A stretch of DNA of 64,000 nt, from NCBI RefSeq assembly GCF_000276665.1, contig NW_004955404.1:32248647-32312646 (forward strand), written 5' to 3'. The first letter of the stretch is position 1. Every line of letters begins with the position of its first letter. This document shows, piece by piece, positions 1 through 12,120 of this stretch. The notes below the pieces were generated by a model, which was not told the origin of the DNA, ran no database searches, and was given only the letters and a program-made list of their open reading frames with translations. The position numbers and the translations under genes were made by a program. This stretch comes from Chinchilla lanigera. Lineage: Eukaryota > Chordata > Mammalia > Rodentia > Chinchillidae.

Positions 1-24
1 AAATAAATAAATAAATAAATAAAA
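1..24. repeat. (AAAT)n simple repeat
   Basis: The window opens inside an (aaat)n tetranucleotide run, so the true left edge lies outside. It could be the tail of a retroelement further left. Confidence 0.9.
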
Positions 25-300
25 GAATATATTCCATGAAATGAAAAACAGAAAAATATTTAATTGTCATTTCATTGCAAGTTTTTCAGACATCTGAGAC
101 CATTTTGAAATGTGTTGCCTTTAAGTTCAGTAAGTGTTAGGTTCATAATACCTTGAAATATGAAGTATCTAAAAAATATTTAATAGCATAACAAGTATGT
201 TAAAATTAAATACTTTCATATTTGAAAAAGCATATGAGCTCTAAATGTATGTTTTAAGAAATAAAAAAAATGAAAATCCTCATAAAGAAACAAACATCAA

Positions 301-388
301 TGGCTATGGATGTAGCTCAGAGGCACAGAGTCCACCTGGTAACTGAAGGTCCTCAGTTTGATTCCCTGTACCGAAAAAAAAGAAACAA
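301..388 (+). mobile_element. ID SINE, old diverged copy
   Basis: The tRNA-derived body is recognisable from gatgtagctcag (A-box region) and cagtttgattccctgtacc (B-box region), followed by a short A tail. Imperfect target-site duplications flank it: aagaaacaaacatcaa before and aagaaacaaatattaa after. Divergence from the young IDs in this window indicates an old insertion. Confidence 0.75.
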
Positions 389-496
389 ATATTAAGAGTA
401 ACTTAGAAGCTCCCTTAGATGTCTTTGACTGTATATATCCCTCCCTTCATGTCCCCCTTATCTCTTATTTTTACTGATGTGAGAATAATTATCTTG

Positions 497-600
497 GGAG
501 CTGGGGATTTAGCTCAGCAGCACAGTGCCTGCCTGGCAAGCGCAAGGTCGTGAGTTCGATTCCTGGTACTGGAAAAAAAACAAAAAAAAAAAAAAAAGAG
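497..600 (+). mobile_element. ID SINE, young subfamily
   Basis: The body contains tagctcagcagcacag (Pol III A box) and gagttcgattcc (B box), ends ggtactgg, and carries an A-rich tail. A perfect 16-base target-site duplication, gagaataattatcttg, lies at 481-496 and 602-617, so both ends are fixed. A short chance reading frame crosses the element. Confidence 0.95.
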
Positions 601-639
601 AGAGAATAATTATCTTGCCATCTTTTGTAATTTTGTATT

Positions 640-840
640 TTGAGCCTGTGCTTCTAACACTGTATTTGAGTCTACTTCCTTTTGAAATTTATATAAATGG
701 AATTATATGAATTTTTGAGGCATTTATCTTTCATTCACTATTTGTGAAGTTTGTACCTAGTTCATATTCTTGGCTATATTTTATGCCACCGAATAGTGAT
801 ATCCTTCTTTATATGTTTAGTCTATCCCATTAAGATCTAT
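640..840 (-). mobile_element. Possible old L1 3' region fragment, antisense
   Basis: Phrases such as tataaatggaattatatga, followed by a stretch ending near atgccaccgaatagtgatat, resemble the antisense of old L1M 3' regions. The match is loose and recalled from the family, with no open frame. It could be coincidence in AT-rich DNA. Confidence 0.35.
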
Positions 841-2680
841 GCTTGCTATATCTTCTGCGATGCATGAACATGAGATTATCTACCTTATTAAAGCATATTG
901 ATAGAATTGGTAGGCCGTGTTTTCCTCATTTGCATGTGATCAGACTTTGATGAACAAAGTAATGTATTTTTAAATAACCACTTTTATCACTACATCTTTT
1001 AATTTCTCACAATTAGATTTTAATCTACCAAGAATTGATTTTCTTGGTTTGGTGGAAGTTTGAAATATAGTTTTGTTTTTCTTTTCAATGTACTAGCATC
1101 ATTTGCTGTAATGATCATGGAACTTTCTTTGCTTAATTTCTAGTATCAAATCTGTTAGGCAACAATCATACAGAAATCTGTTTCTGAAAAATTCAGTTTC
1201 ACTGGTTTATGTGTCTAACATGTCACTTTAAAGAAAAGAGAAGTAACATTGAAAAAAGAAGAAAAACTACAAACAATTTAGAATTAATTTTGTGGTTGAT
1301 ACTAATGTTAATTTTTTGGACTATATAACACCGGAAACATTCTTTTACAAATGAATGGGGAAGAACTATAAAACAAATTGAAGAGATAAATTACACAATT
1401 TGTAGAGTCCAGTCCAATCTGAATATGTGGGATCTCTTATGTAAAAACTTCAAGAGTTTTAAGTTGAGATCCACTGAGCATTAAACCAAGGCTGAGCCGC
1501 TATAGACTGTAAGCAACTGCACATATCACAAACCCATGAAGCCACCCACAAACAACCTATATGAGATTGTCCCTATTTTATGTGAGAACTTTTAAAAGAC
1601 AAAAAAGTCAGCTCCAGCTTCTGGCAGAAAGCAGTTTTCAGTCAGAAATTAGACACTATGCAGAAGGAATTAAACATATAGTATGTAATCACGTATTAGT
1701 TTTAACAAATTATATCTAACACACTAGTAAGTACACCCGCAATAACAAGAGACCCTAGTACTAATGAGAGAGGACACTAGTCTTTAATTTTTCTGCTTTT
1801 ATTTCTCATTCTCTACTTACAAATTTGGATCTCCGACCTTTATACATTCTCCTACTTTGGCTTGACTGTAGGGCTGTGCTCCATTGAAGTCTTTCAAGAC
1901 TCACTGCTCTAACACACCAAACTGAATATATTCTTTACATAGTCCCCTGCTGTGTTTACTTTATGGTGTTTTAAATAAATGTTGAAAGGAATTTATAGTC
2001 CCCTAGTAGTAGCTCATGTGCCAGAAGTACTTAAGTGAAAGCCTGTTTGAATGTGTGCCTGTGGATATATTCTCTTATAACCTCTCATTAGATTTTTTTG
2101 TAGTTGCCAAAAGAAATAAATTATTTTATATTATTAAAACTTGGCTCAATTTTTATAGAATATATTAAATAATGCTTCCATTATTTAGCATTATTAGGGA
2201 CTCTAGTACCCCATATAAATGAATTTTAAAGAATAACAAAAATTATAATTTAATTTTCAAAACTTCAAGTTTCTACCATTCTCTCTATGTTAAACACTTT
2301 GTTTCTGTGAGTTACCACCTTATCTTACTAGACAGAATATTTCAAGTGTGAATAGTCCTTTCCTCAACTGTTTATCATTTTTTGGATATTAATTACCAGT
2401 GTAGGTATAACAAGGCTATTGTACTGTCACCAGCTCAGTCCATTATGAATGTAGTGTTTATACCTACTGTAATTGATTCTCCTACTTCTTGATTCTTGAT
2501 TAAATCATCAGCTACTACCTCAGTTTATCCCTCTTCCTTGGGATTGGACTCTACTCTGAACTTGCTGTGGGCTGAGAAGCTATTTTCTAATTTAGTGTAG
2601 TTCTACACCAAATAAGAGTCAAAAGCTTCAAAGAAGAAAATATCTAGAGAGAATTGCAGGAGTTCTAGTAATAGGCTCTA
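841..2680. other. AT-rich non-coding stretch, nothing recognised
   Basis: I see no convincing exon, RNA gene, SINE or LTR here. Sequence is AT-rich with frequent stops in all frames. Confidence 0.5.
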
Positions 2681-2689
2681 TGACAGTTC

Positions 2690-2945
2690 TTGGGTCTAAC
2701 AGGCCTGCTATACATACAATTAGGTTCACTACTCCACCCAAGCTAGGCCTAAGCAAGTGCTTTGTTTATGCATGTGCCATTGTAATGAGCAGTTGATCTC
2801 AGCCTTTGACTTACTCGCTCTCATTCTGCAGACTTGTCATTCCTCTGTTATTTATTGCATTTCCTGCCTGCTGAATTAATGTAATTCCAGGGCCCAAATG
2901 GGCATCCAGTAATTCAAGTTAATTTGTTCATGTGTATGTATAATT
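2690..2945. promoter_or_regulatory. Candidate conserved noncoding element
   Basis: This is unique, repeat-free sequence dense in homeodomain and POU-like motifs: tttatgcatgtgcc near 2765, tgtaatgagc near 2781, gaattaatgtaattcc at 2873-2888, and agtaattcaagttaatttg at 2909-2927. Such spacing of ATTA/TAAT sites is typical of vertebrate developmental enhancers. No conservation data are available, so the call is an inference from texture and motifs. Confidence 0.35.
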
Positions 2946-2964
2946 ATAAGGAAAACAACAGTTA

Positions 2965-3115
2965 TTGTATATCTGCTATGTACCCAGGAATAAGCTGATC
3001 ATTTATTCACACAAGGAACACATAAAAAAAGAAAAATATTACCATCTTCTAGATCATAAAACTGAGGTTCAGAGAAGTTATAGAAAGCATGCATATTTAT
3101 AAATTCAGCAAAAAC
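2965..3115 (-). mobile_element. MIR SINE relic
   Basis: The stretch reads like antisense MIR: accatcttctagatcataaa, then actgaggttcagagaagtta. This is the MIR core, with the usual fraction of substitutions for a mammal-wide old SINE. Confidence 0.6.
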
Positions 3116-3449
3116 TAACAAAGCATATGTCAATAGAAGCTGTTTCTCAAATACTTCTTTAATAAATAAAAGTTATTTTATGCAGCCTGGCTTCAGAATA
3201 CCAGATATTTTCACAACAGTGTGAGTGGAAATAGTGGATTTATTTAAAGTAAGCTTTGAGATTATCCTTGATTTTTATTTAAAAGTTATTTGTTTTCTAT
3301 TGCAGATACAATGTAGGAAATGGATCTAATAAATAGTAAGATCTTAAAAGAACATCAAAATCAGTGTCAACGTATAATCTACAACCTCCACAATAATTAG
3401 AATAAAAGATACTCTGAGATGTGTACCTATAATTCTGGTTACTATAAAC

Positions 3450-3795
3450 AAATAAATAATTTGCTGTTACAGGCAGCTTTTATAACAGTGCAGCCTATTA
3501 AATTCAGAAATGTCAGTTTTCCAATGCCACATGTACTGGATAAGATTTCATGGTTCCCATTAAGATCAACTGATACTTAGAAAGCTTAATTTATATAGAA
3601 ATACTTCAAAGGAAAGAAATCACAACTTCTCTGCTTGTTTATTGATTGCAGCCTTTATGAAGTGCTTGCTATTACACTGTTCTTATCTTTCCTAAGGGCA
3701 GCATCTCAGCATTATTTTTCCTGATAAAATAAAGGAAGAAGTGGCTCCTCTAGTTACTTTTCATGCATACTCAGTGAGTATTTCTCTCTGACTTC
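3450..3795. promoter_or_regulatory. Candidate conserved noncoding element
   Basis: Repeat-free unique sequence with motif-rich segments, notably tgtttattgattgcagcc near 3636 (forkhead-like and PBX/HOX-like words) and gcctttatgaagtgcttgc after it. No open frame. Its enhancer role is an inference only. Confidence 0.3.
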
Positions 3796-4760
3796 CACCT
3801 CATCCAGTTATGGTTAATTTGTAAAGAACCAAACCCCACCAAAGTTAAACTAAGTTAACAAAGAAGAAATGCTCTCAGAACCCATTTGAAAGAGACTTGA
3901 CAGAAAGAACCATGAATTGAATGTGTGTGTGTGTGTGTACATTGTGGGGTGCAGGGAGCACATTTATGCCTTTCTGGGTTTGCCTGACCTTGATTCTTCT
4001 TATGTATTGGTTTCCAGTATTCTGCTTCATCTCTCTTTAATCTATCGGGTCCTTCTTTTCGTTGGTTCCACATTTCCCATAATTACTGCATTTTAGACTC
4101 TGAGTCTATAGAACACCCTTTTTAGATCCTCATAGTTAAATCACTCCATCAGTGTATTCCAGTTCTAATTTCTAGAAGAATGGGCTTTCTCTTTTTCTGA
4201 TTGGCTCAGCTAGAGTCTGGTGTCCACTCCAGACTCTTTGATCCTCTTTGAGCTGGAAGATGGGTTTCTTGATTTTGTTTTTATTTTTGCAAAAGGATTG
4301 TATCTTCAGATGAGGAATGCTATTCATCTGAAAATCAGTGAGCTAAAATGCTGATGGATAATTTTAGCATAACTAGTACTACAGACTCTGTCTGTAATGG
4401 CATTCTCTCTAAGATATTTAGACAAAGAAATATATCATTAGATATTTTCTGCCATAGTCTATCTGACTTTAATTCTTCAGCTTTTTCTTGAGCCACAAAA
4501 TGAAGGAAGCCAAGCATTTTCTTTGACTACCGACAAATTCTGAATTTCATAGTTTCATATCAAGAAAAACATTTATGTCATTGAAGATTACTTTCCCAGT
4601 GGCTATAAAACTATACCTATAAAAGGAAAAGTATATTATAAGATACATTACTATATAACAAATTACTACAAAATTTACTGGATCAAAATAAAGAAACCTT
4701 AAAAAAAAGTTTCTACTTCACTTAAAGAAACTTCTGTACTTCAAAAAAATAAAAAATAAA
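3796..4760. other. Non-coding stretch with short (TG)n
   Basis: A short (tg)n run lies at about 3921-3939. The two minus-strand frames here (72 and 60 codons) have no recognisable protein features and are judged chance. Nothing else is seen. Confidence 0.5.
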
Positions 4761-4769
4761 AATAAAGAA

Positions 4770-5000
4770 ACTTTATTTCATGGTGACTGCGTCTGGAATC
4801 CAGAAGCAGTTTAGCTGGGTATTGTAGACTCAGGTTTTTATAAAGCTGGAATCAAGGCATGGGCCGGCATTGTAGTCATTTAAAAAATGAAGCAGAGGAG
4901 AATCCACTTCTAAGCTCACTTGTGTAGCTGTGTAACACATCAGTGCTAGATGCTGATCAGAAACATCAGTTCTCTGTCAGTGGATCTCTGCAGTGTGGTT
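4770..5000. repeat. Possible old interspersed repeat, unclassified
   Basis: The wording around ataaagctggaatcaaggca and gaatccacttctaagctcac recalls an old mammalian interspersed repeat, but I cannot assign the family. No reading frame is present. Confidence 0.3.
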
Positions 5001-8000
5001 TCACACAGTTTGAATAACTAAGCAACTCTTTACATTATTGTGATATTCATTTTTCAAAACAAAAGACAAATGATACATTATTATAGTTAATTTTTCTGTT
5101 CATCCCCTTTTTAAGTAGTCTACAAACTTTTCACTATTTTTTTCTAAATGCTTAGCTAATTACAATTATTTTTCCAAGTACTGAAATATATGAAAGCAAT
5201 TTCTTTATCTCTATTTTTGGAGACAATTTCTTTCCATAATGTTCTAATATTTGACTCTAATATGTGGTGTTGGTCACTAAACCTGATACTTTCCTTTGTA
5301 TTTCTGCTGACTTAGATGGCATTTCCTTTTTATCTCAAGCGTTTTTTTCATGAATAGTGCCTCAAACATTTTCTAGAAGCTTCCTAAGGAATAACATACA
5401 ATTTCCAATGTTCTTATCTTTACACTTGATTCATTTTTTTACTAGATAGAGAACTCTAAGTTAGAAATACTTTCCCTCTGAAAGGTGTGTTACAGAGAAT
5501 ACTATGCTGGTATTGAAAAGTTGAAGATATTCTTATGCCAAACTATTATTCTTGCCTGAGTCTTTTGGGATCTCGTTTTTATTCATGATATTCTGAAATT
5601 TCCATGCTCTTTGGCCAGATATTTCCTGATAGTGAGTACTCACTGGTTCCTTTCAATCATGAATAGAAATAGATTTTAGCCTGAAAGCTATTTTTGTGCC
5701 AACTCTTCAATAACTTTTATACTTTCAAGGTAGGGGTGTAGTTTTCTAATTCTATAATGCCTGTTATTCAGATAGCAGCCCTGATAATTTAAACTTTGGC
5801 ATTTTTTTCTTCTAAATTATGATGATAAAAATAAACTATCATTAATTATGCATTTGTTTTATTTTATATTATCTGAGATTTCATCAATCTCAACATCCAA
5901 ATCTTGCTTTGGTTTCATTATTTTATTCCTTTATATATATTTATGTATTCTATATTTCTCATACCTTCATTTCTAATTTCTAATTTCTTTGTTGCAGGCT
6001 CTCCTCAAATTCTTTACACTGCTTTAACCTGGCCATTCTTTCTTCTGTAATATTAAGTCACTATAATGCTTACTGGTGTGAAATGATACAGATAAAGAAA
6101 GAAAGAGTAGCAGACTACTGCCTTAGTGAAGTGCATTCATTTCATAAACTAGGGCTATTGACCTCCCCATGTAACTGAATTTCACAGAATGAGAGAGAAT
6201 AATCAAATTAGAGCTAGATTCTATTGGCTGATGACATTTTGGGATATGAATGGAGGAAAGGTGAAAAATATCCCCAGAGTAGAGAAGGTAGATTTCTACT
6301 TAATCCTCGCAGGTCAACCTAGATCTTGACTCAACGTCAATGAGTCTAAAGGTATTTTGCCAAATGTCCTGAAGTGTCATAGTTACATGTGCTAGGGATG
6401 CTACTGTGCGTTGGAGAGCCCAGAAGAGACTCCAGTCCCTTGACCATGTAGATGGCCCTTCCTGTTTAGATCTTCTAGGAGCTGTTTAATTTTCAGCTAT
6501 GTTTTTATGTTTCAAATTCACCACAATTTTCAAGGCTAAGGAATCAGAGTTCTTGGAAATTCTCCAAATAAAAATCAATGTATGTTTTGCATAATGTATT
6601 TTTGTATGTTTTAAATAATCATTAGTGATCATAATAACAACCAGTAAATCACTTTTCTGTGATAAAGCCAAACAAAATGTGTAGAGTTTTTAAATTTAAA
6701 TATATAAACAATAAATTCATGACATAATTATTGTGTCTTTTTATAGCAATATTATATATTTTAATAACATAAAATTAAGTTTTATCTGACAAATATTTGA
6801 TAATGTAAAACGTTAAAAGTAGGAAAAAAGAAAATTAAATAAATAAAAATCCTTCAAAGTGTTATAAGATAATAGAAATTTTGTAAACATGTAAAACATA
6901 TGTTATTCTTGAAATTTTGAAGCACATAGAGCACTAATATTCATCTCCTATGGTTTTAATCTTTATTTCATAGCAAATGTTCCATTTCATAGAAAATTTC
7001 CTTTTATTGTACAGTGTTTGTAGTATGAATCCAAAGATCTTCAGGTGTCACAGTAACATAACATTCTGATATTTGAACAGTGATACTACACAGACTTATA
7101 TGTCCTTATTGCCAGTTTAAGAACTTCTGTTGCTTGCAAAACTTATTTCTTAAAATAACACACAAGGATTTGTATATACTATTCACAGAATATATTAATA
7201 TTTATTTCATTTGAAGGAATGATTCACTGTTGGCAGATAGGTCCACAAACAGACACAAAGCCCAGGCAGGAACAGGCACTGAAGAGAGGTGACTGCATTC
7301 CTCTGCCTCCTTCTGACCTGATTCTGGAAATGTCAGTCTTATCCTTAAACCTGCAAACAGTAATTCCTGCCCTTAGCTTCAAGTTGATTTTAGTCTATTC
7401 TTTTAAATGAATAACATCTCTATGTTGATTATTTAGCTTTAATTCTAGCAGGAGAATTAGCATTCCTTTTCTTATTTTCCCAACTGATTTCTCAATGGAT
7501 TCAGAAAATAGTATATATAATTCCAGAAAAATATTAGGAAAGAACCCCTGCACAGAAACATTGCTCATGTTTACTCTTCATGCTTTGTACTGAGGGTGAC
7601 TAAAATTATCAGAATTACATGGAGTAAGTTGATACACACACAGGCACACACACGTACATACTATAATTAGGTTTAAAATATCACTATTCTCCTAAATTAA
7701 TTATTTTCTTATTGTTTCTAATTTCCTCACAGTGATTGAATACTTTATCTAATATTTTCTCTTTTCTCTCTTTCTTCTTATTCTTATGGATTAATATCTG
7801 TAAAATACCAGTGAGGTTTTAAGCAGATGAGAGAGATGACCCTATCACTGTACTCATGCCCATCTTCACCCTTGGCAGTTAACTTGCCAACCCACCACTG
7901 ATAAGGGAAAATATTTTAAAATGAATAAATAAAAAGTGTGGGAAAAGTCCTTGGGAGATGTTAGGTATGTCTATGGCCTTGATGGTAGTAATGGTTTTAT

Positions 8001-8080
8001 AGATGTATATTTGTGTCCAGACTCATCAGGAACATCATCCCCACCAGGCACAAGTCAGAGGATAGATAATGAAATGTAGA
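5001..8080. other. Long AT-rich non-coding stretch
   Basis: About 3 kb with no gene, SINE or LTR that I can support. Short frames near 6.5 kb (minus) and 7.2 kb (plus) lack codon structure or known motifs. Small CA-rich bits occur near 7635-7655. Confidence 0.5.
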
Positions 8081-8089
8081 CTCAAACTG

Positions 8090-8200
8090 TCAATTAATTG
8101 AGCACCTACTTTGTAATATAGCTTTGTGCTGAGTATACTGATTATAAAATGATGCCAACAAACAATTGACCCATTAGGCTATGTCAGCCAAATGTGTACA
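8090..8200 (-). mobile_element. MIR SINE relic
   Basis: Contains attgagcacctactttgtaa followed by tttgtgctgagtatactg, matching the MIR segment normally read as gagcacctactatgtgccagg. It is degraded and truncated. Confidence 0.5.
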
Positions 8201-9020
8201 ATACAGAGAAAGAAGTGTCTATCTGTGAGGGAGGATCAAGACAGCCTCACAAAGGACCAGAATATTGAATTTCCATAGCAAGAATAGAGTCAGGCAATCC
8301 AAAGACAAAAATACTCATCTAGGGAAAGAGCTTATGTCACATCCAAGAGGTGAATGAAAAAAGGTCAAGTTTGGATTGGGCAAGAACTAATGGAGAATAA
8401 GTATATGGGCAGATGGTAGAGTGTGGGAGGGTTAGAAGTGCAGATTGGGAAAGATCCTGAAGAAGAGTGGCAGTTATCCTGAAAGCAGAAGAAATTTTAG
8501 GCATAGTTTCTTTTTTGTAAGAGGCAAGTGGTATTGTGGGAGTTTAGTAAACAGCTAAGAGAGGCAGCAGAGAGAACATTCTGAGGATATAGTACTCTCA
8601 ACGTAATTCAAGGGGTAAAGATACCACCTTCAGATGTTTGTAAGTCTTTTGTTATTATTAGTTGGGAAGTCAGAAAAGTAAGCTATGACCACCCCACAAG
8701 TCCGTGGGCAGTGGTCCTCTATTTCGTATCATAGCATCTTCACAATCATTACACACTTACTCAGAATTCCATGGGTAATCTTTGGACACCTCAAAGGCAA
8801 TGATAACCTAAATCTTGTTTACAGGATTATATATTTTAGGGTCTGTTCAACTACATAGGCATCCAGTATTTGTTGAACAGATGAAAGCTACAGTCACAGA
8901 CCCTTCAACCAGATTCCTACACTCTTCCAACTGCTAGAGTATGCAAAATTGACTTACTGACAGCCACAACATATGCAACAGAGGATCCCAGGAGTCATGG
9001 CAGCAGGGAGTAACTGTACC
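8201..9020. other. Non-coding stretch, nothing recognised
   Basis: Purine-rich unique sequence with no gene-like frame and no repeat that I can name. Confidence 0.45.
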
Positions 9021-9163
9021 ACCTGGGAACCAGCAAAAATAGCAAATTCATGGAACTTATTCAAAGTCTACTGAATCAAGGAGGCTGGGGTTGGAGGACC
9101 AAAATTTAGTGTCTATGCAAATATTCCAGGTCATTCTGATATAAAATGAAGCTTAAGAACCAC
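9021..9163. mobile_element. MER5A-like hAT DNA transposon relic
   Basis: The order ctactgaatca, ggaggctggggttggagga, ccaggtcattctgat and cttaagaaccac matches the end of the non-autonomous MER5A/hAT-Charlie group, which ends with a tgagaaccac-like word. No transposase is encoded, as expected. Confidence 0.6.
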
Positions 9164-9281
9164 AAAGGAACAGCATGCTGAAAATGATTCACACCTTTAC
9201 TAAGAAGTCATGTGTCCTAAGTCCCTTTTCAGTGCTATCCATGCTGCCTTGGTAGTCTCTAGCCCTAAGTCTGTAAGCAAC

Positions 9282-9730
9282 TGTCTTAGTTATGCTGATT
9301 TAACAAAGTACCATAAACTTGGTGGCTTACAATCAACAGAAATTTATTTCTTACAGCTCTAGAGGGTGAACATCCAAGATAAGGGTGCTAGCATGGCTGG
9401 ATTCTGGTAAAGGCCCCTCTATTAGGCTGCAAAATATCAATTTCTTTTTTTGTTTTGTTTGTTTTTGGTACAAGGAATTGAACTCAGGACCTTGCGCTTG
9501 CCAGGCAGGTGCTTATGGCACTGAGCTATATCCCCCGCCTGCAATTTCTTATGGTACCCTCCCATGGAGGCAAGTGGACAAGAGAGCTCTCTAGGGCTCC
9601 TTTCAGAAGGGTGATAACCCTATTCTTGATGGGTTAATGGCCTCTCAAAGCTCCCACTTCCTAAAACCCTCAACCTGGGGTTTGGGATTTCAATGTATGA
9701 ATTTTGAGCAGATACATTCAGGCCATTGCA
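9282..9730 (-). mobile_element. MLT1-type ERVL-MaLR solo LTR, split by an ID SINE
   Basis: In antisense order it shows tgtcttagtt, taacaaagtaccataaactt, ggtggcttacaatcaacag, aaatttatttcttacag, and near the far end caatgtatgaattttgagca and ggccattgca. This is the full MLT1 LTR layout in reverse. The LTR polyadenylation word is present as antisense attta/tttatt. No internal viral genes are attached, so it is a solo LTR. An ID SINE inserted into it later. Confidence 0.85.
9447..9541 (-). mobile_element. ID SINE nested in the MLT1 LTR
   Basis: Antisense ID: T-rich tail, then ggtacaaggaattgaactca, accttgcgcttgccaggcag and gagctatatcccccgcc. The duplicated target caatttctt is at 9438-9446 and 9542-9550. 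The host LTR resumes directly after it. A 69-codon frame over this region is not a gene. Confidence 0.9.
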
Positions 9731-10324
9731 GCAAGGTTATGTTAGACAAGAATGATATGAAATGAGGACTAATGTTGTTCTGAGTAGAAAAATCAATATT
9801 TATCTAGTTATAAAAGATCTACATGTTTATTAACTTTATTTTATGAACAAGTACTTAGTTAATGGGAGGAACTCAATGACTCTCCTGGGAAGTACAATTG
9901 ATCCCCACCCCTCCCTAAGGGGCCATTCTTGACTTGCATTGAATAGAAGATGTAGAAAATCAGACTAGATTGTTCTATTGTCATTCTAGGGGCTTTTTTT
10001 GGTTCAATTCTCTAATAAATGAAAATGTGGGAGTTGCTTTGTTAGAATCAGTAATATTTCATCAAAATATATTCTTGATCGATTTTATTTTTATTTCTCC
10101 TGATAACTGCCAGAATTCCTGCTCACATCAAGCACTTGGCATTCTTGGGCCAGCAAGCTTTAGGACTCTCATTCTGAGCTACAAATCTTTTAATGAAAAT
10201 ACAGCCAGGACGGTTACTTTTTTTTTTTTATTAAGTCAAATAAAAATGATAATGTTGGTGGTGACAAGTTATCCTCACCTAAGCAAAAATTAACAATTTT
10301 TAAACTCACTGTATCAGAACTTAA
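9731..10324. other. Non-coding stretch with a chance 107-codon frame
   Basis: A plus-strand frame at 9970-10293 is open for 107 codons, but it ends in a low-complexity T-run-encoded segment and shows no domain or signal of coding selection that I can recognise. Judged chance. Confidence 0.5.
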
Positions 10325-10343
10325 GTACACATGCGCGCGCGTG

Positions 10344-10379
<36 letters not shown>
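10325..10379. repeat. Alternating purine-pyrimidine (CG)n(CA)n, Z-DNA-prone
   Basis: Fifty-five bases alternate purine and pyrimidine without a break. The first part is CG-rich (gcgcgcgcgtgcgcgcgc at 10333-10350) and the rest is (CA)n. Long alternating CG/CA tracts are the classical Z-DNA-forming sequence. Confidence 0.95.
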
Positions 10380-10381
<2 letters not shown>

Positions 10382-11830
10382 TTCTTTGCTTATTTTTTTG
10401 GTTTTTTAGTACTTTCATCATTTCTTGTTCTACTATGTCTCACCTTCACAGTGAATGTACTGTACATTACACAGTTCAAGCATACTGATTTTCACTTCAT
10501 GAAGCTATAAACCCTATAATTCTTACCTAAAACCTGGCAGTTTAACCTGTCTTTGAAGGAATAATTTAATAAAAGAGACTTGTAATGAGTGCCCTTATCA
10601 GCGTAATGTCACTATATTTACAAAATATACTACAGGGAACTTACTAATATTCTACAAATTGCTGTCATAAATCATTTGACCTGGGCTACACTTTTAAAAG
10701 TACATTAATAAAATAGAAACAGTTTAGTGTGCTTGAGTTTGAAACACTTCTGCTTCTGATGTGAAGTATTTTGAATGCTACTGATCCTACATTTTTCTTG
10801 CTCAACGTTTCTTAGTAGCTTTCATCAAACACTAATTTAGAAATAAACTACCATAAATTTTACTATTTTAATAGAGAATAATAGAATATGTGGGGAACCA
10901 ACTGGTTAAAGAAAGCTAAGAAACAACTATTAATGGAATATACGATAATTTTATTCATAGCAATAGTATTTCCATTTATCTTTACTGTGAGACAGAAACA
11001 GTCTTATGTGCCTAATGTGATCTCAGCAAATAGAAACGACTGTGAAGGTTTGTGTAGTACTGAATACTCTGTAGCCTCCATCCCCTGCATGGAGCAGAAC
11101 TGTACTTTTAGCTCATGTGCAGTTAATTGATAAATTAATGTCTAGAAACTTGTACATTTCAGAATCTGAACAGAACAATTAAACTGTTCAACACTGAAGG
11201 GATAACTCTGCTCTTCATTTTAGTCATTTTCCCTAATAATACTCCAAAATGGTTTCCCAGTTGAAGCTGTGGTTCCTTAAGGAAGCCAGGTTTAAAGTGA
11301 GATTCAGAATAACACACTTTTCCCCATATTTGTAAGCATCCCTTACACTCCCAACCCTTGTATAAAAATATACATTATCAAAAAAGGTAGGGTAATTTAA
11401 GAAAGAGAAAATTTCCACAAATCTTATTGATGAAAATAACACACTTGCACAACAAATGCACTAAACTGTTTACCCAATGAATGAAAGTTTAATTTCAGTT
11501 AATAGAATACATATTAGAGGCATAGACTGAGTAAAAATAGAACAACATGATAAATGTTGAAAAACTCAAGCCAGATTCTTGATACAAATTTTTGGTAGTC
11601 CATAAAAGTACTATTCTTAGCTTTACAAATGGTATCTACCAATACATGAAAAGGATAATACATCAATGGTTAGAGATTAGAACCACTAAGGTAAGGGTTA
11701 GGACAAGAATACCTACCTTCACTCCTACTATTCAATATTTTATGGCAAAATGTAGACAATGCAATATGACAAGACAGAGCAAGTTAGGAAGAAAGGGAAG
11801 GAAGGAGGGTGGGAAAGAAGATATAAGAGT
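10380..11830. other. Non-coding stretch with an unrecognised 80-codon frame
   Basis: A plus frame at 10888-11130 encodes 80 residues with a hydrophobic segment at about residues 16-33 and several later cysteines. I do not recognise it, and there is no promoter, splice or codon evidence. A chance frame is the most likely explanation. Nothing else is identified. Confidence 0.4.
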
Positions 11831-11838
11831 TACAAAAG

Positions 11839-11930
11839 TGTTGAGGATATAGCTCATTATTACAGCATTTGCCTAGCATGCATAAGAATTTGGGTCTGAT
11901 CCACAGCACCACACACAAAAAAAGGAAAAG
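11839..11930 (+). mobile_element. ID SINE, old copy
   Basis: The body reads ttgaggatatagctcatta, then gcatttgcctagcatgc and gggtctgatccacagcacc, with an A-rich tail. The B-box is degraded and the copy belongs to an older subfamily than the ggtaccgg group. Confidence 0.7.
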
Positions 11931-12120
11931 ATGAAATAAAGTTTACATTTGTTTGAGATAATATTATTTATAATGAAATCAATCTAAAACAATTTGAATC
12001 AGTACTAATAATATTGTTCATAAAGTGCCACATTAAATCTCAAAATAGAAATTTTGACACACAGTATTCCTATGTGTGAGCAATAACCAATTAAAGAATG
12101 CAAAAATACAATGATCTCAT

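Noticed and set aside
9970..10293. 107-codon plus-strand open frame
   Set aside because: No recognisable domain, no promoter or splice context, ends in low-complexity T-rich sequence. Chance frame.
10888..11130. 80-codon frame with a hydrophobic segment and cysteines, resembling a small secreted or membrane protein
   Set aside because: AT-rich codons, no known family, no transcript evidence. Hydrophobic stretches are common in chance frames of AT-rich DNA.
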